Below are positions 1-10,696 of a stretch of DNA of 64,000 bases, in pieces; the first letter of the stretch is position 1; each line of letters begins with the position of its first letter. Source of the DNA: Boletus sp. NGJ (lineage: Eukaryota; Basidiomycota; Agaricomycetes; Boletales; Boletaceae); assembly GCA_019096195.1 (NCBI GenBank), contig JAGTXK010000157.1, positions 62,001-126,000 on the forward strand, in the 5' to 3' direction. A model generated the notes under the pieces. That model had not been told where the DNA came from, did no database searches, and saw only the letters and a list, made by a program, of their open reading frames with translations. The position numbers and the translations under genes are program-made.

Positions 1-882
1 CCCATACTCCTTTTGGTGGTGTTATATAGCTATTGAGTTTTTTTTTGAGGATTTGCCAGAGATGTTCAATGGGATTAAGGTCTGGAGATTGTGCTGGCCA
101 GTCAAGAAGCTTGATCCCTTGAGATTCCAGCCACTCCTTGGCTCTTTTAGAGGTGTGCTTGGGGTCATTATCTTGTTAAAAGATAATGCTCTCTTCAGGA
201 ATCCCAGAATTTTCCATGGAAGGAAGCAGATTATCCTCCAAAATGGAGACATACTGCTCAGCATTCATCCTCCCTTCAACCTCTGCAAGAATCCCCACTC
301 CACTCCAACTCATGCATCCCCAAACCATCAAGGAACCTCCTTCAAACTTTACTGTTCCCTGAACTTTCTTGTCTTGCAAAGACTTTCCTGCCAATTTCCA
401 TACATACTTCCTTCCATCTGACCCAATCCTGTTGATCTTGGTTTCATCTGACCATATAACCCTAGTCCAGTCCTCCACAGTCCAATGTTGGTGCTTGAGA
501 GCAAAGGCTAGCCTATGTTGCCTATGCTTCACAGACAAGAGTGGCTTCTTTTTCTTGACTACAGCCTTGAGAGATGCAGACTTGAGAACATTCCTAACAG
601 TTTTTGAGCAGAGACAGGAGAAGAGAGAGTAGAATTGATGAGAAGGGTAGCCTGGACAGCATTTTCAACTTTGCCAGAGGTAATACTAGAGACAATTCTC
701 CTTTTATCAGTAGGAGAAAGTTTAGAAGGACATCCTAATTTGATGTTTTCCTTGCCTGGGTGGATCTCCTTGATAACCCTGGCCACAGTAGACTTCCCCA
801 GACCAGTTTGGAATGATATTTGCCTGGTAGAATCAGAGAGAAAAAGAATATTGACTCTAGTAGAGGAGGGAGTGGATTTCAT
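1..882 (-). pseudogene. Tc1/mariner transposase pseudogene, copy M1
   Basis: Translation from the ATG at 882 gives a helix-turn-helix N-terminus (TRQISFQTGLGKSTVARV), then a DDE domain with the WSDETK aspartate, the QDNDPKH aspartate and the NPIEHLW glutamate, so all three catalytic residues are still present. Compared with copy M2 it has a 9-bp deletion near the N-terminus (SESGLSTRQ reduced to SDSTRQ), a 2-bp insertion in an A-run around 581-585 that shifts the frame, and a CAA-to-TAA stop just before the second catalytic aspartate (about 174-176). The last part of the gene lies before the window. It cannot make active protein. Confidence 0.92.
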
Positions 883-1233
883 AATGAAGTAGGGTTGGCT
901 AAATGGTATCTCTGCTCTTTATACCATTTGGAGTTATGTAAGTGACATAATCAGACAGGGATGAAGCACAGCATCCATCAGAACCTTATGTTATTTACTA
1001 AATGATAGTTGATAATATCAGGGTCAAATAAGTGTCCCAATGACATATCCTTTTAATATGGCTATAACTCAGTACCATGACAACCAACTCACATGACTAA
1101 GGGCTCATCTTCAGGGCACGGATTAGGGCTATCAATGGCCCAGCAAGGGTTAGGGCTAATACCTTTTGGTTCTTTTGCAAATGTCAAGTCTTTGCAAAAT
1201 AGTCAAACATTGGGACACTTTTTTGAGCCACTG
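1..1233 (-). mobile_element. Tc1/mariner transposon copy M1 (cut by window start)
   Basis: The right end reads ...TTTTTTGAGCCACTG followed by TA (1234-1235), the usual mariner target dinucleotide. The sequence matches the complete copy at 46755-48354 almost base for base in reverse orientation. The terminal inverted repeat occupies about 1020-1233. The left end lies outside the window. The element carries a decayed transposase gene on the minus strand. Confidence 0.93.
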
Positions 1234-1235
1234 TA

Positions 1236-2081
1236 GCTTTTCACCATCCCTTCTGCATTTCACTAACGACTAGTATCCAGCTCCTTGACTCGAGAACGAC
1301 AAAGAGACACACCCAGGCTGTACATTGTGATTTATGTGTCATGGCTCTCATGTCTAACTACTCTTTCAATCAGGATGAATTGCACACAGTTGAGGGGGAG
1401 CTTCTTGGCCTCGTATTTGGCTCATTGAAATCCCTCTTGGACTGTTGGCTCTCAACTCCAGGTGAAGGAGGCCAAGGAACCCTTGACAATGGCATCAAAG
1501 AACTCATTCTCTGAGCTGGTGAAGTCCAGAAGTCAGCCAGAGAGATCAAGAGCAATATTTTGCAGCATAGGGGTGCTGGACCTCTTCTGACCTCTGCGTG
1601 AAAAGTGACTGGCCATGTTGCTAGGGCAATCTCCATGCTCAAGGACATACTCATAGCTAACATGAAAGGAAGCTTAGACACGTTGTACCAAAACAATAGT
1701 TTGCTTTATCAGAAGAAAGCTGACATCAGCTACAATAATGGCGTCTTTCAACATTTGGATGATCTGTTGAGGTAGACTATATGCTTTGTGTCTTACCACC
1801 GAAGTTCTCAAATTTGCGAATCATTAATGCAAAGATTGTTGCTTTAACAGTTTTGCCTCAAGAATGAGGACCGCATGTGTGTTGCCCTGCTGAACCCTTG
1901 CCACCAACTACCTCCCACTTGTGTCGACAAGTCCAACAAAAGCGTAAGTCTACCATTTTCCATGGCATCTGTTTCTTAACATTATTTCACCCAAGCTCTT
2001 TTCTATCTACACGCTATACTTGTTCTTTATCAGAGGTTTGTAGATTTATTCTGATCACAGACAATACTCTAACATTTACAA
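1236..2081. other. No confident gene; decayed coding-like stretch
   Basis: Short open stretches on the plus strand can be read at 1330-1500 and 1590-1790 but are interrupted by stops in every frame. No motif was recognised. It may be an old, decayed gene or transposon remnant between the mariner and the gene starting at 2082. Confidence 0.4.
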
Positions 2082-4602
2082 ATGGGCAGACGCGACTGGG
2101 CCACCAATGAGCAGAAGAAATGGCTCCAGGACTACTATGAGCAATACTATGTCAAATATCTACTTAACTGGGACTATATGGAATTCAAGCCCATTTTCTT
2201 CGAAGCATGGTTCCAAAAATGGCCAGAGATCCAGTCAAAGGAATGTGATTTTCCTCTGGGTACAACGCCTGACTCTTTGACACCCATTCAACATGAGCAT
2301 CTTGCATGCCAAATCGAAAAGTGCCAAAAGGTGAGTCTTACATTACAACTTATTGCTCAGCCATTAATTTCATTCTCATCCTCCCAGCAACTTCTTAATG
2401 TGATGCAGTGGAAATCCAATACATGGCATGATAAGCGGAGTGCATCTGTCACGGACCCATTCAAGTCCATGAACCAGCTCATGAAGGATTCTGCAAAGCG
2501 GACACGCAACTTAAGCGAGGAACAAGTCTATTCAAAGTTGTACTATGAGGACGAAATCAAACCAAAGTTCAAGGACGAATGTGCAAGGCTTGGCCTGAGT
2601 ACCAGCTCAAAAAAGGAGCACATAGGTATTTATCACAGGTTGACAAAAGAAGCTTGGGTTGAGTCAGTCAGGGATGAGCATTGGTGATGCAAGGTGCTTG
2701 AAGAAAAAGCGCGACTTGAGGGTGCAAAGGCCAGAGCCGAGTCAGTAGCTGCAGCAACAGCCAGAGCCAAGTCGGTGGCTGCAACAGCGACAGCTAGTCC
2801 CTCTGACTTAAGCCTCAGGACACAGTAAGCACATTCACCAATGCATCGTCTTATGTACAGGCTAATATTGTGCGATTGTCAGGGCTATCAAGGATCTTCC
2901 TGCAATGCTCATGAAACTCTTTGATCACTTTAAAGATGAAACTGGTTGGGCATTCACTATTCTTGCTGGCGGTCCAGATTACTCCAAGGGCGGCAAGATC
3001 AAGACTCTCAGGTAAGCCTCTGCAGTGCTGGATCTACTATAATATCTCATCTCTGTTAGCATACACATTGGCGAGACTCCTTTAGGGATGAGTTTCATGC
3101 AGGCACATAATGCCTTCAGTGAGCAAATCATAAAGCCATTTGACGCATTCATTCGTCACATTCATGGTAAGTTTAGGTTCTCTTCTTCCATTCTATCTTT
3201 CATCGTAACATTTATATTACATAGCTGACTCCATGGCCACTTTGCAAGGCCCTTCTGACGTGGGCACCTCATCTGACCACTCCATTCCTCAACCCCTCCA
3301 ATCAAGTATTGAAGCTGCCAACCTGTCGACTGCGACTCAGCCTATTGATGGGTTTTTCGTAGAAAGCAATGTATCAATGCACTCCGATGGACCAGGACGT
3401 GAAGAGGATGCCATCTCTGTCAGTTCTGACATTTCAATGTTCTCCTAGTGGTCCTTCAATTCTACAGACAATCACCTTTCCTCTCCCGACATCCCTCCTC
3501 ATGGTGTATACCTACCACTATCTTCAAGCGCTCCGTTTTCAGCAACTCCAACATTGATTCCCCCTTTTCCCTCAGAATTTCCTCAGAATATTCTTTCCTC
3601 AATGAATTGAATAGCCCATCCGACTTCGACATCCCTGCTGATTATAGCAATTCTGGAAGTTCTCAGCAATCATCACTTTCCTGGTCTGATTATGCAAGCG
3701 CCTCAGGAAATCTGGCCATATCAGCCTTTGGTATGCCACAGGTAAATATTCTAAATTAAGTAATCCTTAGTGTATCTTTCTGACCATACCTGCAGTCCAC
3801 CCCGACCATTGAGGCTGACTCTACCACCAGATTCTTCAGTGACAACCTGATGGCAGATCCACCCACTTCATTCGCAAGGGACACTGATTCCTTCCACTCC
3901 TACCCACCTAATCTTGCAACTGCCCCCACCCTTCTACCCTCTGCTCCCAATCTCATTCCAATACAGGCACCTGCTCCCATACCAACACCAACACCCATAC
4001 CTTCTGTGACTCCCATGCTGGCACACACTCCATCTCCTGTGTGCATGCCCACTCTAACCTTTGTGCCCACACTCATTCCAAATCCTGCACTAGCATTCAC
4101 CCCATCTCCTACAGCTACTCTCACTCCACCTCCTGCGCCTGTGCTCACACCAACTCCTGTACCCATACCTGCTCCAACCCCCATGCCTGTTCCAACTCCA
4201 CCTATTTTAACTCCCATGTCTATTCCAATGTCTGCACCTGTCCCAATGCCCACGCAGGTTGTCCAAACGTCTGCACCTGCTCCAACTCTCGCCACTGCTC
4301 TGACTCTTGCTCCCCCTCCTGTTCAAATTCCTACTCCAGCTGTGACTCCCACCCCTGCTCCAACCACAGCCATAAATTTATCTGTCTCCCAGCATTTCCC
4401 ACCAAAAAAAAGAAGGAGCAAGCCTGAGCGAACTAAAACACAGTCTGCATCTGTCACCGATGCTGCCCCCTCTGATACAAAAATGCTTGACACATCCAAT
4501 TCAGCTCCTCACAGATCTGGCCGTTCAGTGGTTCCATCCACTCGCAACACCATTGCGAATCAAATTGGAGTCACTACTCCAAAGCGGGGTCAGCATGGCT
4601 AG
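2082..4602 (+). pseudogene. Spliced gene of an uncharacterised Agaricomycete family with a Pro/Thr-rich tail, decayed
   Basis: Function unknown. The start ATG at 2082 opens with MGRRDWATNEQKKWL, a beginning I recall from a large, probably transposon-associated Agaricomycete family. Exons by GT-AG ends: 2082-2330, 2388-2824, 2883-3011, 3060-3166, 3225-3741, 3796-4602, with introns of 48-58 bp. Exons 3-4 encode the most conserved block (DETGWAFTILAGGPDYSKGG, then IHIGETPLGMSF). The last exon has about 160 residues of Pro/Thr repeats, a basic stretch (KKRRSKPERTK) and the ending RSGRSVVPSTRNTIANQIG. In-frame stops at about 2685 (TGA) and 3446 (TAG) and a frame change near 3600 indicate a pseudogene, although the splice sites are intact. 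Family assignment is from memory of sequence style. Confidence 0.6.
3900..4380 (+). repeat. Pro/Thr-coding low-complexity repeat
   Basis: Degenerate units of about 6-12 bp (cccacacca, ccaactcct and variants) encode alternating Pro and Thr/Ala/Ser. This is the disordered region in the last exon of the gene at 2082-4602. Confidence 0.85.
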
Positions 4603-5735
4603 TAGACACTTATGTACCATGTCTAGTTGTGAATTAAAGGTCATTTTTGTCATCATAGTAACAGTGATGCAAGACATTGTAATGGTGTGAAGTGTAATGC
4701 AAATGTACTGTAAGGGTGTAATGCATAATGCAAGATATGACTGTAAGAGAGTGATGCATAATGCAAGACGTACTGTCACACGACTGAAGTACCGAGGCCC
4801 AGGGTTCAGACTGACAATGATGATTTTTCACTAAGTCCAATTTCATTTCCTGGTGATACTAAAATACAAGTAAGGACAATGAACGAGAATGTGAGACAAA
4901 GCAGAAAGAACATGAACAGGAGGGATAATCAGGTAGTGAAATAGCAACAAGGGGGCCATAGAGGACATCTACAAAAGTATGGTATGAGTATGCAGGACAC
5001 AAGAAGCAATGGCGGGATGTGGAGGGAAGGTGTAAGAGCAGCAAAAGAAGCCACCGAACCCAAAGGTAACAGACAATTACTAATATAGTATGTTATAGAC
5101 ATACCAGATCTGCTTCAATCCAATGAGTAGAGGTAAGCCAGGGCATGGAGGAATGATGGCAGGAGAATGGAGGGAGTGCAGAGTCCTGAAAAAAAGCCGC
5201 TGAGCCCCCAAGCAAGTGGACAAAGGCAGAAACAGTTGACCATGGATGCATTAGACTGGCTTTGGTGAGAAATCTTATCAATCCATCAAGTGGAGGTAAA
5301 TGGGGAGCACAAAGGAGCTATGGGGAATGGTGGAGGGGGTGCAGGAACCAGAAAAAAAAAGAAATTTGCAGACCCGAAGGGAGTGGAAGAGTGCAAAATT
5401 AGGAGGCTATAGCCATGTCAGATTGCCAGTGGCAGCTTCGAGAAGATCAATTGATGGTACCTGTCAGAAAGGTCACCATCATTTCGGTGATCAAGAATAG
5501 AAAGTACAAACAGAAGCTGGGTCCATACATCGCTGTGGGAAGCCCATGTGGCAGAGAAATAAGAACTGGCCAATCCAAAGAAGGCAGCTGTGAAATATAC
5601 ATTTGGAAAGGCTTAAGCTCCACTAGGAAGGTACAGGGGATCCACATGTCTTGCACAAGTCGTGCAAAAGTAATGCAGACCTCTTAGTTACAGTAAGCTG
5701 TGCATGACACCATGAATTGCTATTACAATCGATTT
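4603..5735. other. Non-coding stretch with short tandem motifs
   Basis: From about 4665 to 4775 the motif gatgcataatgcaaga/gtaatgcaa recurs several times in divergent form. The remainder (4860-5700) is purine-rich on the plus strand, without a convincing gene. It may be the 3' flank of the preceding gene. Confidence 0.5.
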
Positions 5736-5739
5736 TCTG

Positions 5740-6640
5740 CATTAAAACTACGGGGTGGGCTCGTATGACAACTGCATCCAGTGCAAGGTCTTCCTGCGGA
5801 TGCACGGGAGAAGTCCGATGACTCGCTCTTGAGCCGTCTTTACATGCGCTTGACGCAATGTCTCTCTGTTCGGATCGTGTGATGAAATCATAGGAAAGGA
5901 AAGACTACAAGGCGGGTGGTGCCAGAGCGGCAGATATGAAGAGATACGGGGCATACCCAAAAACAGTGGCAAGCGGACAGGTACTGGTACGCACGGCAAA
6001 GACAGTGGGAGTTCATGGTTCTACGAAGAATCGACCTGTGCAGGCATTCTATTGGAGCCTTGGGAGAGTGGTTGGCGAGCACGGGAACCACCCCAACGAG
6101 GTTGTCAAATGCGATCCAAGGCTCGTCACTGTTAAGAGCGCGATTAAGACGTATTCTGTACTATTACAGATGTTTATCCGTCGGAGTCTCCGAGCCCGAA
6201 AGTAGTAACTTGGAACACTATGAGTTAACTTCGATTGGGATGTCAATGAGGCAGCCATTGTGTCTGTCGTAAAACCGGTGGGATTGTTATGTGGGTTCGA
6301 ACCTGGCCAGCTCCACGCAATCTCCACGGTCGAGTGAGCCCACCAATCGACTGGCTAGTTTGGATGTCCGAGACGGAAGCGGTGGGGTGATCTAGGTGTG
6401 AGCAGCAGTGCAAACATGGGGTGACGGAGCGTGTGGTACCTTTGCACGTCACCCGCGGGCGGCCCACCCTCTGTCTGGTTCGATTCACGACGAAGCACAA
6501 GCCCGAATTCCACACTCGATGTAACCCTCGTCGGTGAAACTCCCCCCTTCAAGTTCGCTTCCCGACGTCGTTCCTCGTGTTCGGTCTACTCCGACTTGCA
6601 GATACTTGATGTTCATCCTCACGGGAGCTCGTAAGCTTTG
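5740..6640 (+). repeat. WD40-unit 5' flank, repeat copy 1
   Basis: 5755-6340 is homologous to 9870-10545 (shared landmarks: gtgcaaggtc, tgcgcttgacgcaatgtctc, ccaaaaacagtggcaagc, agcgcgattaagacg). 6437-6560 also matches 14083-14200 and 51585-51700 (tacctttgcacgtc ... gaagcacaagcccgaattcc). It is the upstream part of a repeated unit that carries the WD40 gene. No open reading frame is shared between copies in a way that suggests protein coding. Confidence 0.7.
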
Positions 6641-6759
6641 CTCGGGAACGTTACGTTTACACTGGCTGTTTTGATCTCGAGATTGGTGTACTTCTTTTTG
6701 CTGTGATCTATGTGCTGAGCGGACTCACCAGATGCCTATCGTGAATAAGAAATATTTCT

Positions 6760-6998
6760 GAGTCACCAGTGTCGAGTACCCTTGCGCGGTCTTACTGAAA
6801 GGTCAGTAATTAACGCCCGTTGATCAGTCCTTGGAGACCGCGTAGTTCGCACACGTTATTCGTCGTCGACGTCCTCAAGAGTACTACAGTCGTATGGAAT
6901 GCCGGACAACCGCGCTAGGTCGGAACGTGAAAAGAGGTTGGGAGCCCTGAGCAAGCACGAGGTATAACGGCCCACACATGCTGCGCAAAGTCGTTCCA
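6760..6998 (-). repeat. Inverted copy of the WD40 gene 5' end (left arm of a foldback)
   Basis: Read on the minus strand, this segment repeats 7114-7342 with scattered differences; for example the complement of 6760-6808 matches the segment around 7290-7342 (actgacctttcagtaagacc, then gggtactcgacactggtgac). The inverted tract continues through the 115-bp loop to about 7113, where the complement matches the upstream region of WD40 copy 2 (10840-10915). Copy 1 therefore has its own 5' part duplicated head-to-head. Confidence 0.85.
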
Positions 6999-7113
6999 GG
7001 GACAAGTTTCCTGAGTCAGAATATAGTCTGCGCACATCGGGCCCTTGACGCGCTTATTCTTACTCGGATCCCTGCGACGTGACTGCGACGACCAGGCAAG
7101 CTGGTCTGCATCG

Positions 7114-7342
7114 GCGAACGACTTGTGCTTGCAGCACGAGTGGGCCGAAATACCTCGTTCTTTCTCTCTCCCAACTTCTTTTCACGTTCCAACCAAGCGC
7201 GGTTGTCCGGCTTTCCATACGACTGTGTACCATTGAGGATGTCGACGACGAATACCGGTGCGTAGCGGCCCCGAAGGAGCGATAGAGGGGCGATACTGAC
7301 CTCTCAGTAAGACCAAGCAAGGGTACTCGACACTGGTGACTC
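7114..7342 (+). repeat. Right arm of the foldback, 5' part of WD40 copy 1
   Basis: Direct-orientation partner of 6760-6998. It holds the tract atgtcgacgacgaataccgg that stands at the 5' end of every WD40 copy in this window, and the beginning of the WD40 reading frame. Confidence 0.85.
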
Positions 7343-9471
7343 TGAAACGGTGTGGACAGTCGCTTTCCACCCCGACGGAAAGCATCTCTTGGGCGGGACC
7401 GACGAGTGGGGTTCGACGATGGCGACTTGATGATGGTCAAGAGGTGGGAAGGCAGAGGGGCATGGACATGTACGCCATTTGTGTGTCGAGTGAATGGCGA
7501 GTGGGTAGTTTGTGCGGCACTCGGGCTGGGGCAAGCGTGTGGGACGGAGAGATGCGCGAAAAGGTCATGGAGGCGGAAGGACACAGAGACGGTGTGGGCA
7601 GTCGACGTCTCCCCAGACTCGACCAAGGTTTGCGACCGGGACTGACGAAGGTGCGAGCATTTGGAGCATCACGAGTGGGCAGCGACTCGTCGGCCCGCTA
7701 CGAACATGGCAGTAGACGGTCGGATCATGGGAATCCGATTCTCTCCGACTGGCAAGCACATCGCAACAGCTGCCTGCGCGAAGAAAGGATCCACGGTCGA
7801 CATTTTCGACAGTCACACCGGTGAACAAGCTCGTTAGCATCGAAATCAGTGATATATCCAACATGGTGTCCACTCCGCTTGCGTGGTCAAGCGACGCCCA
7901 GCAAGTTTTTGCTGCATCCACTGACCACAAAATCAGGTCATTCACTGTCTCCACTGGGTCCCAGCATCTTCAATCGCAGATTCTACGTGACGGCGACAAT
8001 GATGTCCGCTCCATCGCTCTAGCCACCAATGGCAAATTCATTGCTACCTACGCAGGGCATTCCATCTTGTTCCTGGACACATTGACTCTCACACAGATTG
8101 GCTCTGTCATCGAGGACGGTGAACAGATACGATCGATTGCAATATCTGCAGACAGTAGCTACCTTGCGACTGGACAAGAAGGGCGGAAAAATTGCTATTC
8201 GTCATCTCAGCAAGATTCTCCCGGACCCGTATGGTCCATTCCGTGTAAGTAGTCATACTCCTGGCATACTGGATAAGCATTCTGTCACCCATGCTGACAA
8301 ACTATGTAGGTACCGACTAGCGAAGAAGTACAACAAGACGAACAACCCTCGACATCGAGTGGCCACGACAATGAAGTACCGAACTCTAATCCAGTAAGAG
8401 TTTGTCGTTCCGTCATCGCAAGAGCTGTGCTGACTCCATTTTGTACATGCAGCAGGGAAAATCTAGTGCATCCGAGTCTGGGGGACACAGTGAAGATGCC
8501 AATCGTGATCTCCTCGAGGTATGAATTCAATTCATTTCCCCCTCGAAGCGAGTTCTCATAATGGCATAGCACGAGGTGCCGTCGAGCAAACCTGCTCTCG
8601 AGTTCGATTATGACGACGTTGGTGACCACTTCATTCTCCTCTTGCCTCCGCATTGACACTGCCGAAGTCACTATCCTCGGCCCCCTCATCCGAATCCTCA
8701 TGAGGACGAGGCACCACGGCCGGGCCCATCCCACATCATATCGCAGTCAGATGCCCTACCCGTGCCCTCCACTTCAGAGACACGGCCAGAGGGAAATCTG
8801 GACACTGTCGAGCCACCCCAGGGCCGTTCGAGGTTCAAAAAGTGGCGACAGAGGATGGGTAACAAAGCCCCGGCTTCGCATAAACCAGAACGACGTTCTA
8901 CAAAGTCACGCAAGCCTGCGGATCGGCGATCCCCTTCTCCTACCCCAGCGAGAGTGGAGGACATGCAAGAGGGACCTTCCAGGATGGCTGTGAGTGCATT
9001 TCCTTGATGGTCGATCGAATGCGGTGCCGAGCATATCTTATAAGGCGGCGCGTAACAAAATCATTAAACTGCCAACGGTTCGTCATTCCTCGGATATGTA
9101 TGCGAGGGATCCATCACACGACACAGAGTCGGAACAAATCACGCAGCAAGACTAAACATCCGAACAATGATTCTCGTAGTGCAGGGCACGGTGCCGCGAA
9201 TACAAAGGAAGCAGACCCAGTGCGTCTCTTCCTACCGATGGTGGGCCTCGTTACTCCAGCTCACGTCCTATTAGGTGCAACAAGCGACCGATCCATCGCA
9301 ACCCTCGGTCGGGGGAGTCCACCTAATGGTGCGCGTTACGTTCGTTTCATCTCCATTGTTAGACTTACGGTCGATCAGCATCAACAACAAACAGGCATCT
9401 CCACTCTTTCGATCTCGTTTCCTACGTGGATGTTGTGTGTTCGCTCAGGTGCACACGATGCAACGAGTTGA
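7222..9471 (+). pseudogene. WD40-repeat gene, copy 1 (decayed)
   Basis: Beta-propeller type protein; the cellular role of this family is not known to me. Landmarks shared with the other copies: YAICV, ATGTD-like blade ends, STPLAWSSDAQQVF, DPLTLTRIG-like, YLATGQ, then introns at about 8246-8307 and 8394-8451, an acidic segment ending DYDDVGDHFILLLPPH, a stop (TGA 8654), and a basic tail RFKKWRQRMGNK with an SPTPARVED stretch. The first half needs several frame changes relative to copy 5, so it is broken. A further exon-like block at about 9000-9330 (HSAGHGAAN, VRLFLPMVGLVTPAHV) follows, as in copies 2, 4 and 5. Confidence 0.8.
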
Positions 9472-9489
9472 TCCAGGCGATTCAATGTA

Positions 9490-9865
9490 ATACATGTATC
9501 TGATCCCACGTTGGACCATGATTATATGGACATTAATAGTGTCGTATCTCTCGTCTCTTGTCGATCCCTGAGTGCGTCGCAAGACAACGATGATTTCGCA
9601 TCTCTCGAGCGGTCCAGCGCATGGCATGATCAGAACTACTTCACAAACACTTACGCGCAGCTCCGTGCCTCGGATCACGTAGGCTGACACCAGTAGTCAC
9701 AGTTTTGTATGTCAGCCAGCGAGAGTTCGGATGTGGGCCACGTAGTATGCGGGGGACCTGGTCCGAGATGGGCCGGATCAAAGTGCTTGTGGACTATATC
9801 GGGACCAACACATGGAACATGTTGTCTCTCGAGGGCTCGCTTCGTTCTGTGTTCGTCCGCGCCAT
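9490..9865. other. Intergenic, nothing recognised
   Basis: Lies between the 3' flank of WD40 copy 1 and the next repeat unit. No motif or conserved frame seen. Confidence 0.5.
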
Positions 9866-9869
9866 GATC

Positions 9870-10620
9870 AGGTTGTATGACAACTACATCTAGTGCAAGG
9901 TCTCCGCTAAAGGAGTCCGATGACTCGCTCCGAGACGTCTTTACATGCGCTTGACGCAATGTCTCTCCGTTCGGATCGTGTGATGAAATGATAAGACAGG
10001 AAAGAGTCTACCAGGCGAGTGGTGCCAGAGCGTCAGATATAAGATACGGGACATTGCAGTTCAAACACAGCAATCTCGCCGGTTCTGGAGGGATGGATCC
10101 GGGGCTTGGGTCGTAACATTATATTGAACAAGGAACACGGTGTTGGTGAATCATCCAAAAACAGTGGCAAGCAGAAAGGTATTGCACGGCAGGACAGTGC
10201 AGGTTCATAGTTTTGCGAGAAAGCGACCTGTGCAGGCGTTCTGTTGGAACCTCGGGAGAGTGCTTGCCAAGCACGGGAACTACCCCAACGAGTTTCTCGA
10301 ACGCGATCCAAGGTTAATCACTGTTAAGAGCGCGATCAAGATGTGTTCTGTGTCATTACACATGTGCCGTGTACTCAACGGATACTTATCCATCAAGATC
10401 TCCGAAAGTAGTATTGGAACACGAGTTAACTTTGACTGGAATATCAATGAGGCAGTCATTGCGTCTGTAGCAAAATCGGAGGGATTGTTCTGTGGGGTCG
10501 AACTTGCAGGCCGCCTCCACGCAATCTCCATGTTCGAGTGAACTCACCAATCAACGGCCAGTCGGTATTCTTTTTGCTGTGATCCATACGCTGAGCGAAC
10601 TCACCAGACGCCTCTCGTGA
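9870..10620 (+). repeat. WD40-unit 5' flank, repeat copy 2
   Basis: Homologous to 5755-6340 (see there) in the same orientation. It shows that units 1 and 2 are tandem copies with a period of about 4 kb. Confidence 0.75.
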
Positions 10621-10696
10621 ATAAAAAAATACAGCCATCCTTTGCGCGATTCGAAAAAGAAAAAGGTTGACAGTCTCGGAGAACGTGGTGTAGTTC

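Noticed and set aside
3900-4295. Gly/Val-rich open frame on the minus strand
   Set aside because: It is the shadow of the Pro/Thr-coding repeat on the plus strand.
4660-4780. Possible CRISPR-like array of short repeats
   Set aside because: The repeats are irregular, short and divergent, in a eukaryotic setting, so this is simple tandem decay.
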